Assembly (NCBI GenBank): GCA_045126215.1
Contig: JBGVOD010000006.1
Span: 1-64,000, forward strand
Direction of reading: 5' to 3'
Source: SVEL01 sp045126215
GTDB lineage: Bacteria; Bacillota; Clostridia; Lachnospirales; Lachnospiraceae
Length of the DNA stretch: 64,000 nucleotides
Of the stretch, positions 8,920-17,166 are shown piece by piece. How positions within the stretch are numbered: the stretch's first letter is position 1; every line of letters begins with the position of its first letter. The translations under genes and the position numbers were made by a program. The notes beneath the pieces are model-generated. The model was not told the DNA's origin. It made no database searches and saw only the letters and a program-made list of their open reading frames with translations.

Positions 8920-11307
8920 CTAACCTATATATGAAAGCAACACTTCTTTTAATGCCTCTCCCGTATGATAGTCAATTTCTCTTGCAGATATTTCAGACAA
9001 TATATATTCTCTGCTTCTTCCCTCTTTTACGGCACGATATATATGCTCTTTGTCTGTATATTTTATCTCTGCTTTTTGCAAAATATCAAATATTGCCTTC
9101 TTATAGTCTCTATTAACAATTTCAATTTTATTTTTTAATTCTACTGTAATATCTGTTGAATAATCCCAATCCTTAATAATAACAATAAATGTATGCATCT
9201 CTTCATCATATCCGTATGTTGCTGCAACTACAGAATTACCCATATATACTACCGCTTCATTATCACATGTACATAAAAATTCTAACTTTATATTTCTCTT
9301 CTCAGGTAATAAAGATATATCACCCTGAGGTTTAGCAATATGTAATTTTCTGTTATTATATTCAAATTCGATATATGTTTTAACACAGATATCCTTTTCA
9401 TAATCCTTAGATATACCATCATCTTCGTATAATAAGAATCTGCCATCATCACCTGGGTATATATTAATACTTAAATTCTTTGGATTGTTTAAAATATCTG
9501 CTCCCATTATTTCATCTGTAATAGGTACAATTGCCCCAGCTTTTGCAAGAACAGGAATTGAGTAATTATCCCTGTACATATTAATATATCTGCCACCTGT
9601 ATACACAGTATCAGTGAATATATCAAAGTATGTTCCATTTGGAACCCACACCTTTACTTTTGCCATATCAACACCTTTTATATTTGGTGTAGTAATAGGT
9701 GCAACTATAAGCTCTGTTCCAAAATAATACTGATTTTTAACCTCATAGGCATCCCATTCTTCTGGATAATCATAATACATCGGTGACATCAGCGGTCTTC
9801 CATTATAGGAAAGATAATTCATACTATATAGATAAGGTATCAGTCTATGACGTAATCTTAAGAAATCATTCATAATAGCATGAATCTCAAGAGGAAAATT
9901 CCATGGCTCTTTTCCTGAAAAATCATTGCAGGAACTATGCAGTCTCATAATAGGCGAAAATACACCGAACTGATACCATCTAAGTTCTAGTTCATTATCT
10001 TTCTTTCCAAGCATATGTCCACCAATATCGTGACTCCACCATCCATATCCAATATTGCTTGCATTTACTGTAAAATATGGTTGAAAATCCAGTGACTCCC
10101 ATGTTATATGAGTATCTCCCGAAAATCCAATAGGGTATCTGTGGCTTCCTGGACCTGCATATCTTGAAAATGTAAGAGGCCTTTTTTCATCTCTTCCATT
10201 ATCCAAGAAGTGGAAATGGTTAAGAATCCATAAAGGATCAAGCCCAGGGACTTTCGAGCCCATCCCCTGCTGCCAGTCAATCCACCAGAAATCCACACCA
10301 TCCTCTTCAAGAGGATGGTGAACATACTTAAAATATCCTTCCAGAAACTTCTCGTCTGTACAGTCGAATTCTATCTGTTCTTCGTTTGCATAATCAACAC
10401 CCATATATTTTGCAAACTCTTCATAACATTCTTCAAAGCCTCTGACTCCCTCTGCCGGATGTACATTAAGAGTAACATGCATTCCTCTGTCATGTAATCC
10501 TTTAAGGAATTCCTTTGGATTTTTGAATAATTCCCTATTCCATGTATACCCTGTCCATCCGCTTCCATATTTTTTATCAATGTCAGTCAGATGCCAGTCC
10601 ATATCAATAACTGCTACCGAAAAAGGGATTCCCTCTTTTTCGAAACAGTCCATTAATTCATTATAAGATTCATCAGTATATCTATAATATCTGCTCCACC
10701 AGTTTCCAAGCGCATATCTTGGCAACATAGGTGTATTTCCGCAAAGATAATAAAAATCTTTTATTGCTCTTCTGTATTCATGTCCATAGCAAAATACATA
10801 TATATCTTTTGCCTTTAAATCACGTGGCTTTACAAATCCTTCTGATAAAAGCAATGATTTGCTGTCATCCAAAACTGCGAATCCACATCTGCTTATAATA
10901 CCATTTTCTAACAAGGCTGCTCCATTAACATTATCAAGTGTCCTTGCAGTACCACGAAGATCCCTGTCTTCCATTCCATAGTGCCAGTCACTATTGTAGT
11001 TCATATTTGTACCGTATATCTTGATTTTAAGACCATTTGAGGAGAACTCTTTTTTATCATATAAAAGCTTTATATTGCTTGTTTCTATCCTTATAGATTT
11101 CTCATCTTCAAAAAAACTATATTCTGTCTCCCTAAAATCCCTGTTAATTACAATCTGTGTGGCATCATCATTGAATATGCCCTCTTCGCTATATTCTAAT
11201 CTCACCAATGCCTCAGTAAGCATTGTGATTCTATATTTTTCACCCTGAATAATATTTGAGCTTTTTGCAATAGGATGCATTTTTAAAATATCTTTGCAAT
11301 TTTCCAT
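8920..11307 (-). CDS. Glycoside hydrolase family 31 enzyme (alpha-glucosidase/alpha-xylosidase type)
   Basis: This 795-residue protein has the GH31 layout: N-terminal beta-sandwich, TIM barrel and C-terminal beta domains. The nucleophile Asp lies in FWWIDWQQG (about residue 340) and the acid/base Asp in GFSGDTHITWE (about residue 397); WWSRYYRYTDESY and GWWSHDIGGHM are also family-typical. No signal peptide is visible, so it is probably cytoplasmic. The ATG at 11307 is chosen because AGGT precedes it by about 7 nt and it starts 1 bp after the upstream stop codon. A GTG at 11322 is the alternative. Exact substrate is unknown. It is unusual in being enclosed between drug-export-type genes. Confidence 0.9.
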   Translation of the reverse strand: MENCKDILKMHPIAKSSNIIQGEKYRITMLTEALVRLEYSEEGIFNDDATQIVINRDFRETEYSFFEDEKSIRIETSNIKLLYDKKEFSSNGLKIKIYGTNMNYNSDWHYGMEDRDLRGTARTLDNVNGAALLENGIISRCGFAVLDDSKSLLLSEGFVKPRDLKAKDIYVFCYGHEYRRAIKDFYYLCGNTPMLPRYALGNWWSRYYRYTDESYNELMDCFEKEGIPFSVAVIDMDWHLTDIDKKYGSGWTGYTWNRELFKNPKEFLKGLHDRGMHVTLNVHPAEGVRGFEECYEEFAKYMGVDYANEEQIEFDCTDEKFLEGYFKYVHHPLEEDGVDFWWIDWQQGMGSKVPGLDPLWILNHFHFLDNGRDEKRPLTFSRYAGPGSHRYPIGFSGDTHITWESLDFQPYFTVNASNIGYGWWSHDIGGHMLGKKDNELELRWYQFGVFSPIMRLHSSCNDFSGKEPWNFPLEIHAIMNDFLRLRHRLIPYLYSMNYLSYNGRPLMSPMYYDYPEEWDAYEVKNQYYFGTELIVAPITTPNIKGVDMAKVKVWVPNGTYFDIFTDTVYTGGRYINMYRDNYSIPVLAKAGAIVPITDEIMGADILNNPKNLSINIYPGDDGRFLLYEDDGISKDYEKDICVKTYIEFEYNNRKLHIAKPQGDISLLPEKRNIKLEFLCTCDNEAVVYMGNSVVAATYGYDEEMHTFIVIIKDWDYSTDITVELKNKIEIVNRDYKKAIFDILQKAEIKYTDKEHIYRAVKEGRSREYILSEISAREIDYHTGEALKEVLLSYIG

Positions 11308-11308
11308 A

Positions 11309-12097
11309 TCAACTACCTGCACTTTCGTATGATGCTAAACATTTATTCCAAATCACGATGCTTATAGCAGTCATTACTACTGCAGCTATAACAGTTCCTC
11401 CGATACAGAAAAGTGGATCATTTCCTCTTAAAATATAGCTTGCAGGATAATATGCTGTAAAAGCAAAAGGAATAATATATGTAATAATTGTCTTTACAAC
11501 AGTATTATATATTGATACCGGATATTTTGCAAAATCGCTTGACATATAGAATATCTGAAGAATACTACCACTCTGTTTTATCTTAAATGCCAATGCCGAT
11601 ACTGCTATCTTTATTGAAGTATAGATAAATATACCAAATATCATTGCAATTATCATAAGTGTAACATTTACGAATGTATATTTGATTGATAACTTAATAG
11701 AAGCAATTACCATAAGTACTACACCCATTATAAGTTCGCCTAATGCATCAAACTGAACAAATTCCATAATTACATGTGCAAGAGGTGAAATAGGTCTTGT
11801 CAAATACTTATCAAAATCGCCCTTTCTTACTATAAACCACGCAACTTTCCAGAGATTATCAGTTACAAGATGATCTATTCCTCTTGGAATAAGTGAAAAT
11901 CCATAAATGAAAATTATCTCATAATACAAATATCCATCTAAACTTGGAATCTGACCAAAAATAATACTGATAAATACAATATTTGTAATCTGATTGATAA
12001 GAAAGCTGACCGCTCCGGTAAGGAAATCCACTCTGTATTCCATCAATCTTTTCAAATGTTGCGCTACAAAAGTCTTATATAATCTTAAAAATCTCAT
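11309..12097 (-). CDS. ABC-2 family permease subunit (second)
   Basis: This 262-residue protein has about six membrane segments and belongs to the ABC-2 permease group that works with daunorubicin-type ATPases (MRFLRLYKTFVAQHLKRLMEYRVDF start, typical of the ABC2_membrane_6 group). The ATG at 12097 is preceded by GGGAGG and begins 1 bp after the upstream stop codon. A longer frame to 12163 exists but lacks a ribosome binding site and overlaps the upstream gene. It forms an exporter with the neighbouring permease and ATPase. Confidence 0.88.
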   Translation of the reverse strand: MRFLRLYKTFVAQHLKRLMEYRVDFLTGAVSFLINQITNIVFISIIFGQIPSLDGYLYYEIIFIYGFSLIPRGIDHLVTDNLWKVAWFIVRKGDFDKYLTRPISPLAHVIMEFVQFDALGELIMGVVLMVIASIKLSIKYTFVNVTLMIIAMIFGIFIYTSIKIAVSALAFKIKQSGSILQIFYMSSDFAKYPVSIYNTVVKTIITYIIPFAFTAYYPASYILRGNDPLFCIGGTVIAAVVMTAISIVIWNKCLASYESAGS

Positions 12098-12098
12098 A

Positions 12099-12938
12099 TT
12101 AACCTCCCTGTACCGCAAGTCTCTTCTGTGCCCAGCCCCACATTGCCTTGCTGATATATACAAATACTATTAACCAGAATACCTGTTTTCCTAAAACAAA
12201 TAACAACTCTGAAACATTATACTTACCCATATATATCATTGTTGGAACATATATCATGGAAGCAAATGGAAGCTGTTCAAATATAGTTCTTACTATACCT
12301 GGGAAAAATGCCAGTGGAATAAGTGCTCCTGAGAAGAACTTAATTATAGAACCCTTAAGTATTGAAAATCCCCAAATATTTAAAAGATAAAAAGCAAGAT
12401 ATCCAAATATTAAGTTAAGATAAAATGATAAAAGATAACTTAATATTACACTTACTACAAATATCAAGAAATTAACAATATTAAAAGCTACATATCCAAG
12501 TACTACATATCTGTATACCTCTACACAAAACATTACTGGTAAAAAGATACATGTTATCATCATTACCTTGTTTCCAACTTCAAAGCTAAGTATACTGTGA
12601 TCAACATTTACAGGCTTAATCATTCTCATTATTATGCTTCCATCATGTATTTCATCTGCAAGATTATCTGTCGAATCTGTAGATGTTAAGAATCCTACGA
12701 GATTTGACAAGAATACATAGACTGTCATATCAGTCATAGTAAATCCCATAAACAAGTTCTCTCCTGAAGAAGCGAAAACTGCTTTCCAGATGAAATACAT
12801 TACGAAACAATAAAGAGATTCTCCAAGTACAAAACACATAAAACTTGTTCTATATGCCATTGAACTTTGAACTCCGGCCTTTGCAAATGCCTTATAAATG
12901 CTAACGAAATTTTTGATTCTTTTTGCTATTTTCTTCAC
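12099..12938 (-). CDS. ABC-2 family permease subunit (first)
   Basis: This is a 279-residue membrane protein paired with the following permease. The start chosen is a GTG at 12938 that overlaps the ATPase stop codon (TAGTG) and has GAGGTGG about 8 nt upstream, which implies translational coupling. An ATG at 12971 would add 11 residues but would overlap the ATPase gene by 34 bp. Membrane segments are evident around YCFVMYFIWKAVF, VMMITCIFLPVMF and LLSFYLNLIFGYLAFYLL. Role: one half of the transmembrane channel of an efflux ABC transporter. Confidence 0.87.
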   Translation of the reverse strand: MKKIAKRIKNFVSIYKAFAKAGVQSSMAYRTSFMCFVLGESLYCFVMYFIWKAVFASSGENLFMGFTMTDMTVYVFLSNLVGFLTSTDSTDNLADEIHDGSIIMRMIKPVNVDHSILSFEVGNKVMMITCIFLPVMFCVEVYRYVVLGYVAFNIVNFLIFVVSVILSYLLSFYLNLIFGYLAFYLLNIWGFSILKGSIIKFFSGALIPLAFFPGIVRTIFEQLPFASMIYVPTMIYMGKYNVSELLFVLGKQVFWLIVFVYISKAMWGWAQKRLAVQGG

Positions 12939-13945
12939 TAAATAGCCACCTCTTTTCCGTACATACGGCATACAATTTCTTCAATATTTACATCTTTTAC
13001 TGAAATATCTTTTACCTGTGTCTTTCCTAAAATGTATGAAAGCATATCAGATACAGATATCTTATCCGTGTTAAATGTTACCGTTGATTTTTCTTTATTT
13101 CTGTCAATCTTTATATCCTCTTCAGTTACACAGAAGTCTTCAACAAAGTGTAACTTATCAAAATCATCATTTTCAAATAATGACATATTAACTTCACGAT
13201 ATTTACCATATTTTGACTTCATTTCAGCTAATGAACCATCATACATGATTTTTCCTTTGTCAATCATAACTATTCTCTTACATAATGTTTCAATATCATT
13301 TAAATCGTGAGTTGTAAGAATAATTGTTGTCTTGTTTTGTTCATTTATTTCTGTTATGGCTTTTCTAATATTATTTTTAACAGCTACATCTAAACCTATA
13401 GTTGGTTCATCAAGGAACAAAACCTTTGGATTATGTAATAAACTTGCCGCTAAGTCTGCTCTCATTCTTTGCCCAAGTGATAATGTTCTTACAGGACTCT
13501 TAATGAAGTCATTTAATTCAAGTACCTCATTTAAGAAGCCCATTCTCTTCTCAAAATCTTTTTCATCTACCTGATATATCTGTTTCAATACTGAGAATGT
13601 TTCTTCGAGAGCCAAATCCCACCACAACTGTGTTCTCTGTCCAAAAACAACACCTATTTCCTTTACATATCTCTTTCTGTTTTTATATGGCACTTGACCA
13701 TTTATCTCAATCTTACCCGATGTAGGTGTTAAGATACCTGTGAGCATTTTAATAGTTGTGGATTTACCTGCACCATTTGCTCCAATAAAGCCTAAAATCT
13801 CTCCTTTTTCAACATGAAAGGATATATCATCTACTGCCTTTACAATATCGTACTTTCTGTTAAATAGTGATTTTACACTTCCCTTAAGACCTGAGTCTTT
13901 TACAACTTTTTTGAATTCTTTAGATACATTTTCAACGTATATCAT
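12938..13945 (-). CDS. ABC-2 transporter ATP-binding protein (daunorubicin-type)
   Basis: This is a 335-residue ATPase. It has Walker A GANGAGKST, Q-loop VFGQRTQLWWDL, signature LSLGQRMRADLAASLL, Walker B VLFLDEPTIGLD and switch His in LTTHDLND. The LWWDL segment and the roughly 100-residue C-terminal extension are typical of the daunorubicin/viologen-type subgroup that works with the paired ABC2_membrane_6 permeases. AGGAGGAG lies 8-10 nt before the ATG. It is the first large gene of a five-gene operon and follows a long structured leader with an upstream ORF (14077-14520). Confidence 0.93.
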   Translation of the reverse strand: MIYVENVSKEFKKVVKDSGLKGSVKSLFNRKYDIVKAVDDISFHVEKGEILGFIGANGAGKSTTIKMLTGILTPTSGKIEINGQVPYKNRKRYVKEIGVVFGQRTQLWWDLALEETFSVLKQIYQVDEKDFEKRMGFLNEVLELNDFIKSPVRTLSLGQRMRADLAASLLHNPKVLFLDEPTIGLDVAVKNNIRKAITEINEQNKTTIILTTHDLNDIETLCKRIVMIDKGKIMYDGSLAEMKSKYGKYREVNMSLFENDDFDKLHFVEDFCVTEEDIKIDRNKEKSTVTFNTDKISVSDMLSYILGKTQVKDISVKDVNIEEIVCRMYGKEVAI

Positions 13946-14076
13946 TACAAATTCTCCTCCTAATATTTTTCAAACTTCCTTCTGAAATAGTTCTTTGAAT
14001 AGAACTCTATTGTTAAGTACAATCGCATTTGTAACATTATTCTACTGCGTACAATCCTCACAGAATACTTTTAATT

Positions 14077-14110
14077 TATAAGAAAGAGCTTCTTATAGAG
14101 CTTTCTTATA
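14077..14110 (-). other. Leader hairpin 3 upstream of the ABC-2 operon
   Basis: The arms TATAAGAAAG (14077-14086) and CTTTCTTATA (14101-14110) form a perfect 10-bp stem around a 14-nt loop that itself contains AGCT repeats. It lies about 130 nt before the ATPase start codon in the transcribed leader. Function is inferred only from position. Confidence 0.5.
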
Positions 14111-14122
14111 GATTAAAATAGT

Positions 14123-14150
14123 AATCGAGCAGGTAAATTCCTACTCGATT
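14123..14150 (-). other. Leader hairpin 2 upstream of the ABC-2 operon
   Basis: Read on the minus strand, the arms AATCGAGTAGG and CCTGCTCGATT form an 11-bp stem with one G-U wobble; read on the plus strand, the same position is a C-A mismatch. This favours a role in minus-strand RNA. It is followed by ACTATTTTAAT, a weak terminator-like tail. Confidence 0.5.
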
Positions 14151-14296
14151 CATATGCTTTTACACAACCTTACTTATTCGATTGACTATGTATGTATATT
14201 TACCACATGCGATTAATAACAAATATCACCCTGAACTAGGAATCAATATACACGGAGTGTTTTCTTTATAAAAAATAAGAAAGACTTTTATATAAA

Positions 14297-14328
14297 GAAA
14301 AAGCATATGAGTATTTCTAATCATATGC
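14297..14328 (-). terminator. Terminator-like hairpin just after the upstream ORF (candidate attenuator)
   Basis: On the minus strand GCATATGA (14328-14321) and TCATATGC (14310-14303) form an 8-bp stem with a 10-nt loop, followed directly by TTTTTC. It begins about 50 nt after the upstream ORF stop codon and 350 nt before the ABC-2 ATPase gene. This is the position expected of an attenuator. A third GCATATGA copy lies downstream at 14157-14150. Confidence 0.6.
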
Positions 14329-14376
14329 CTTAAATTACAATAAAAATAGGGAAAATGACTACAAATGCTTATACGA

Positions 14377-14439
14377 CTAACAATATTCAGTTTTTAAATC
14401 TCTGTAATAATGTCTCACGTGTATAAACATCGCAATCAT
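14377..14439 (-). CDS. Short upstream ORF (20 codons), candidate leader peptide of the ABC-2/GH31/MATE operon
   Basis: An AAAGGAGG ribosome binding site is followed immediately by ATG ATT GCG and, three codons on, by a better-spaced ATG (14430) that gives the peptide MFIHVRHYYRDLKTEYC. The frame ends at TAG (14379-14377). A consensus promoter lies about 55 bp upstream of the first ATG and a terminator-like hairpin about 50 nt downstream. The peptide has no membrane segment or known domain that I recognise. Upstream ORFs in this arrangement often sense drugs that stall ribosomes. That role is inference here. Confidence 0.6.
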   Translation of the reverse strand: MIAMFIHVRHYYRDLKTEYC

Positions 14440-14491
14440 CCTCCTTTCACTAAATTAGGTCTTAAACCTTAATCATTATCACTATCTAAAA

Positions 14492-14520
14492 AATATAAAC
14501 CTCTTTTTACCAAATGTCAA
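14492..14520 (-). promoter_or_regulatory. Promoter of the upstream-ORF leader and ABC-2 operon
   Basis: On the minus strand TTGACA (14520-14515) and TATATT (14497-14492) are separated by exactly 17 bp. Transcription would begin near 14484, about 45 nt before the upstream ORF and 540 nt before the ABC-2 ATPase gene. Confidence 0.8.
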
Positions 14521-14554
14521 ACATTTTTTTTTCTTTTTTTATATTTTTTAATTT

Positions 14555-14728
14555 TTACATTTGGTGCCTTACTATCTTATATTCATCATACAATTGAAAA
14601 TATGCACAGTTATCATTAGTTCCTGTCATAAATCTCATCATATCATCTTCATCGAGATTTACATCACATATGTAACACTCATAATCTTCATCGTATATAT
14701 AGTTTCTACAATTATCACAATTAGTCAT
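14555..14728 (-). CDS. Small cysteine-rich acidic protein, DUF6472-like
   Basis: This 57-residue frame starts MTNCDNCRNYIYDEDYECYIC and ends EYKIVRHQM. It holds five cysteines, including two CxxC pairs (residues 4-7 and 18-21), and a run of acidic residues, which suggests metal binding. I recognise the pattern as that of the small DUF6472 proteins of Lachnospiraceae, by memory rather than by search. TTGGAG lies upstream of the ATG, and the gene starts 23 bp after the antiporter stop codon, so it is probably co-transcribed. Its end lies within 40 bp of the next promoter. Function unknown. Confidence 0.8.
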   Translation of the reverse strand: MTNCDNCRNYIYDEDYECYICDVNLDEDDMMRFMTGTNDNCAYFQLYDEYKIVRHQM

Positions 14729-14751
14729 ATTCTTGCTCCAAGAGTTTTAAC

Positions 14752-16020
14752 TTACTTCTTTTTGTTAATGATATTTCCTGTTCTGATATCTTCTAACATT
14801 TCAAAATTCTGTGCAATTGCACTATCTTCAACAATTGGTGTGCCACCATATTTAAATACTATTTTTAGTAGAATAGGCGTAATAATCGTTGTAATAACGA
14901 CAACAATAACTATTGGTCCCATAAAATTCTCTGGAAGCAGCCCAACTGCCGTACCCTTGCTTGCTACAATAAGGGCAACTTCACCTCTTGATATCATACC
15001 TACACCAATACGTGCTGCCTGATAATTTTTATATCTGCAAATTTTTGCACCTATTCCACATCCGACAACTTTTGTAAGAACAGCTACAACGGTAAGAATA
15101 ACTGCAAACAATACTATTGTTCCATTCATTTCAGGTAGTTTAACCTGTAATCCAATGCTTGCAAAAAATATTGGTGACAGATAAAGATATGAAATAACAT
15201 CAAATTTTGCCTCAAGATATTCATTTTTGTGTGTAAGTGATATTACTAAACCTGCAATGAAAGCTCCTGTAATATCTGCTACACCGAAAAACTTTTCTGC
15301 TGAATATGAAAGCAATAAGCAGAAAACAAATGCTACTATTGTATATCTGTGCATGCCATACTGTGTTCTTCCACACCAGTATTTATAGAAGAAATAAAAG
15401 GCAACGCCTGCAACTGCCGAAAATACAAAGAATCCCAAAATCTTTAACAGCACAATTGCAATGCTGACACTTGTATCTGCAAGACTAGTTACAACAGTAA
15501 GTGCTATAATACCAAGAATATCATCTATAATAGCTGCACCTAAAATCGCATTACCAGATCTAGTCTTCAGTTTTCCCATTTCCTTCAATGTTTCAACTGT
15601 GATTGATACTGATGTTGCTGTAAGTATTACTCCAATGAAAACATTCTGTAACATTCTGTTTGTCGCAGCAGGATCTCCCATAACTCCAGGTTTGTTAAAG
15701 AAATATGCCACTCCAAATCCACCTGCAAGTGGAACTATAACACCAAGTAACGCTATAACAAGAGAAGCTTTTCCAGCCTTTCCAAGTTCTTTTACATCTG
15801 CTTCAAGACCTGCACAGAACATAAGGACAATAACTCCAAGTTCTGATGTCATCTTTATAAAGCTTGTTTCTTCCAGTATTCCAAGCACAGCCGGTCCCAG
15901 AACAAGACCTGCCAATAAAGCACCTACTACCTGTGGCATTTTAAACTGTTTTGTAAGAAGTCCCATTAATTTAGTACATAGCAATATTAGAGCTAAGTCT
16001 AACAAATAATCATACGACAT
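14752..16020 (-). CDS. Cation/proton antiporter, CPA2 (Na+/H+ or K+/H+ exchanger) family
   Basis: This 422-residue polytopic protein has about 12 membrane segments. The motif AAIIDDILGIIAL carries the two adjacent Asp residues that bind the cation and protons in electrogenic CPA2 exchangers. The opening VVGALLAGLVLGPAVLG is family typical. No TrkA-N regulatory domain is attached, so it resembles stand-alone NapA-type antiporters. It probably helps pH or Na+/K+ balance. It is followed by the small DUF6472 gene. Substrate ion is not determinable from sequence. Confidence 0.92.
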   Translation of the reverse strand: MSYDYLLDLALILLCTKLMGLLTKQFKMPQVVGALLAGLVLGPAVLGILEETSFIKMTSELGVIVLMFCAGLEADVKELGKAGKASLVIALLGVIVPLAGGFGVAYFFNKPGVMGDPAATNRMLQNVFIGVILTATSVSITVETLKEMGKLKTRSGNAILGAAIIDDILGIIALTVVTSLADTSVSIAIVLLKILGFFVFSAVAGVAFYFFYKYWCGRTQYGMHRYTIVAFVFCLLLSYSAEKFFGVADITGAFIAGLVISLTHKNEYLEAKFDVISYLYLSPIFFASIGLQVKLPEMNGTIVLFAVILTVVAVLTKVVGCGIGAKICRYKNYQAARIGVGMISRGEVALIVASKGTAVGLLPENFMGPIVIVVVITTIITPILLKIVFKYGGTPIVEDSAIAQNFEMLEDIRTGNIINKKK

Positions 16021-16120
16021 ACTTTTACCTCTCTTATGTATTCAATTATATATTATCATTAATACTACGTGTTCAATCATAATACAATAATTCTCAATAA
16101 TAATCAAACGAAATTTTGCA

Positions 16121-16166
16121 CAAAAAAGCTACAAAATGGCTGTGTTTTTTTGTACCACTTTGTAGC
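16121..16166 (-). terminator. Rho-independent terminator of the DUF4430 protein gene
   Basis: On the minus strand the arms at 16166-16155 and 16139-16128 (GCTACAAAGTGG / CCATTTTGTAGC) form a stem with one G-U pair, followed by TTTTTTG. It lies about 30 bp after the stop codon. Confidence 0.8.
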
Positions 16167-16196
16167 AATCTTTAACATTTAATTCATCGACTTATA

Positions 16197-17078
16197 CTAT
16201 CTCTTTGGCTGTTTGAAGATTAATACAATACCGCCTAATACAACAACTATTGAAACGATGAATATAGCCTTCTGCCACTTGCTATTTGACGATTCCACGT
16301 CACCATCTGTAGATGTAACACTTGAACCATCCGTAACATTTTCAGCTGATGTTGTTGTTTCATCCGCTGTTGTCTCATCTGTCTTTGTTGTTATTGTTGT
16401 GCTTGTTCTAAGTACAAGAGGAAGTCCGCTTTCAGCATACTTTTCAACTGATACTTTATACTCATCAGCGATATCAGCTTCTTCAAGCTTTACTTCTCCG
16501 TTATCATCAGATTTATATTCTTTATCATTAATCTTAACTGTAGCATCCTGTACAGGATTTACAGCTTCTGATGCATTTCCGTTTTCATCATAACTTACAT
16601 CCTTGCTAGTGATTGTAAACTTGCCCTCTTCATACTTTACTTCAGGATACTGCATACCAGCACCATATGGATCTCCAAAATAAACAACTACACTGTCACC
16701 ATCCTGAAGCTTCTGCTGATCCATTGCAACTGCTGGTTCTACACCATTTACTCTGTATAACCATCCTGAATATCCACCATAGCTATATTCATATACATCA
16801 TTTATGCCGGATACATAGAATGTATCTCCACTCTTACCTATAACAACTGTAACATCATCTGAGTCTGCATCAACCTTCTCAATAATATCTTTTACAGTTA
16901 CATCAGTACCTTCAAGCTTAACAGTGTCGTTGTAGATTGTCTTGTCAACACCTTCAATTCTAACAGTAACTTTTGCATCTGACTCACTTGTTTCATCTGC
17001 AAATGCCACCAAATTCACACTTAATACAACAGACAACATTGCAACAAACAATGTAACCTTTTTTAATAATGACTTCAT
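16197..17078 (-). CDS. Secreted, membrane-anchored DUF4430-domain protein
   Basis: This 293-residue protein starts at the ATG at 17078 (MKSLLKKVTLFVAMLSVVLSVNL), which has GAAAGG upstream and begins a clear signal peptide. A longer frame to 17180 lacks these signals and overlaps pyruvate kinase. Residues around SYGGYSGWLYRVNGVEPAVAM match the DUF4430 / transcobalamin C-terminal-like domain. A carboxypeptidase-regulatory-like beta domain follows (NDKEYKSDDNGEVKLEEADI), then a Thr/Ser-rich linker and a C-terminal membrane helix with a basic tail (KQPKR). It is displayed on the cell surface. A role in binding cobalamin or another ligand is possible but unproven. Confidence 0.85.
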   Translation of the reverse strand: MKSLLKKVTLFVAMLSVVLSVNLVAFADETSESDAKVTVRIEGVDKTIYNDTVKLEGTDVTVKDIIEKVDADSDDVTVVIGKSGDTFYVSGINDVYEYSYGGYSGWLYRVNGVEPAVAMDQQKLQDGDSVVVYFGDPYGAGMQYPEVKYEEGKFTITSKDVSYDENGNASEAVNPVQDATVKINDKEYKSDDNGEVKLEEADIADEYKVSVEKYAESGLPLVLRTSTTITTKTDETTADETTTSAENVTDGSSVTSTDGDVESSNSKWQKAIFIVSIVVVLGGIVLIFKQPKR

Positions 17079-17166
17079 AATTCGTAACCTTTCTTTCCTA
17101 TATATTCTTTGGTCAATAACATAATAATATGATACAGCTAAAAATGCAAATATAATTTTTCTTAAA

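Noticed and set aside
11308..11322. GTG start for the GH31 gene
   Set aside because: The ATG at 11307 has a better-placed AGGT site and follows the upstream stop by 1 bp; the GTG remains possible.
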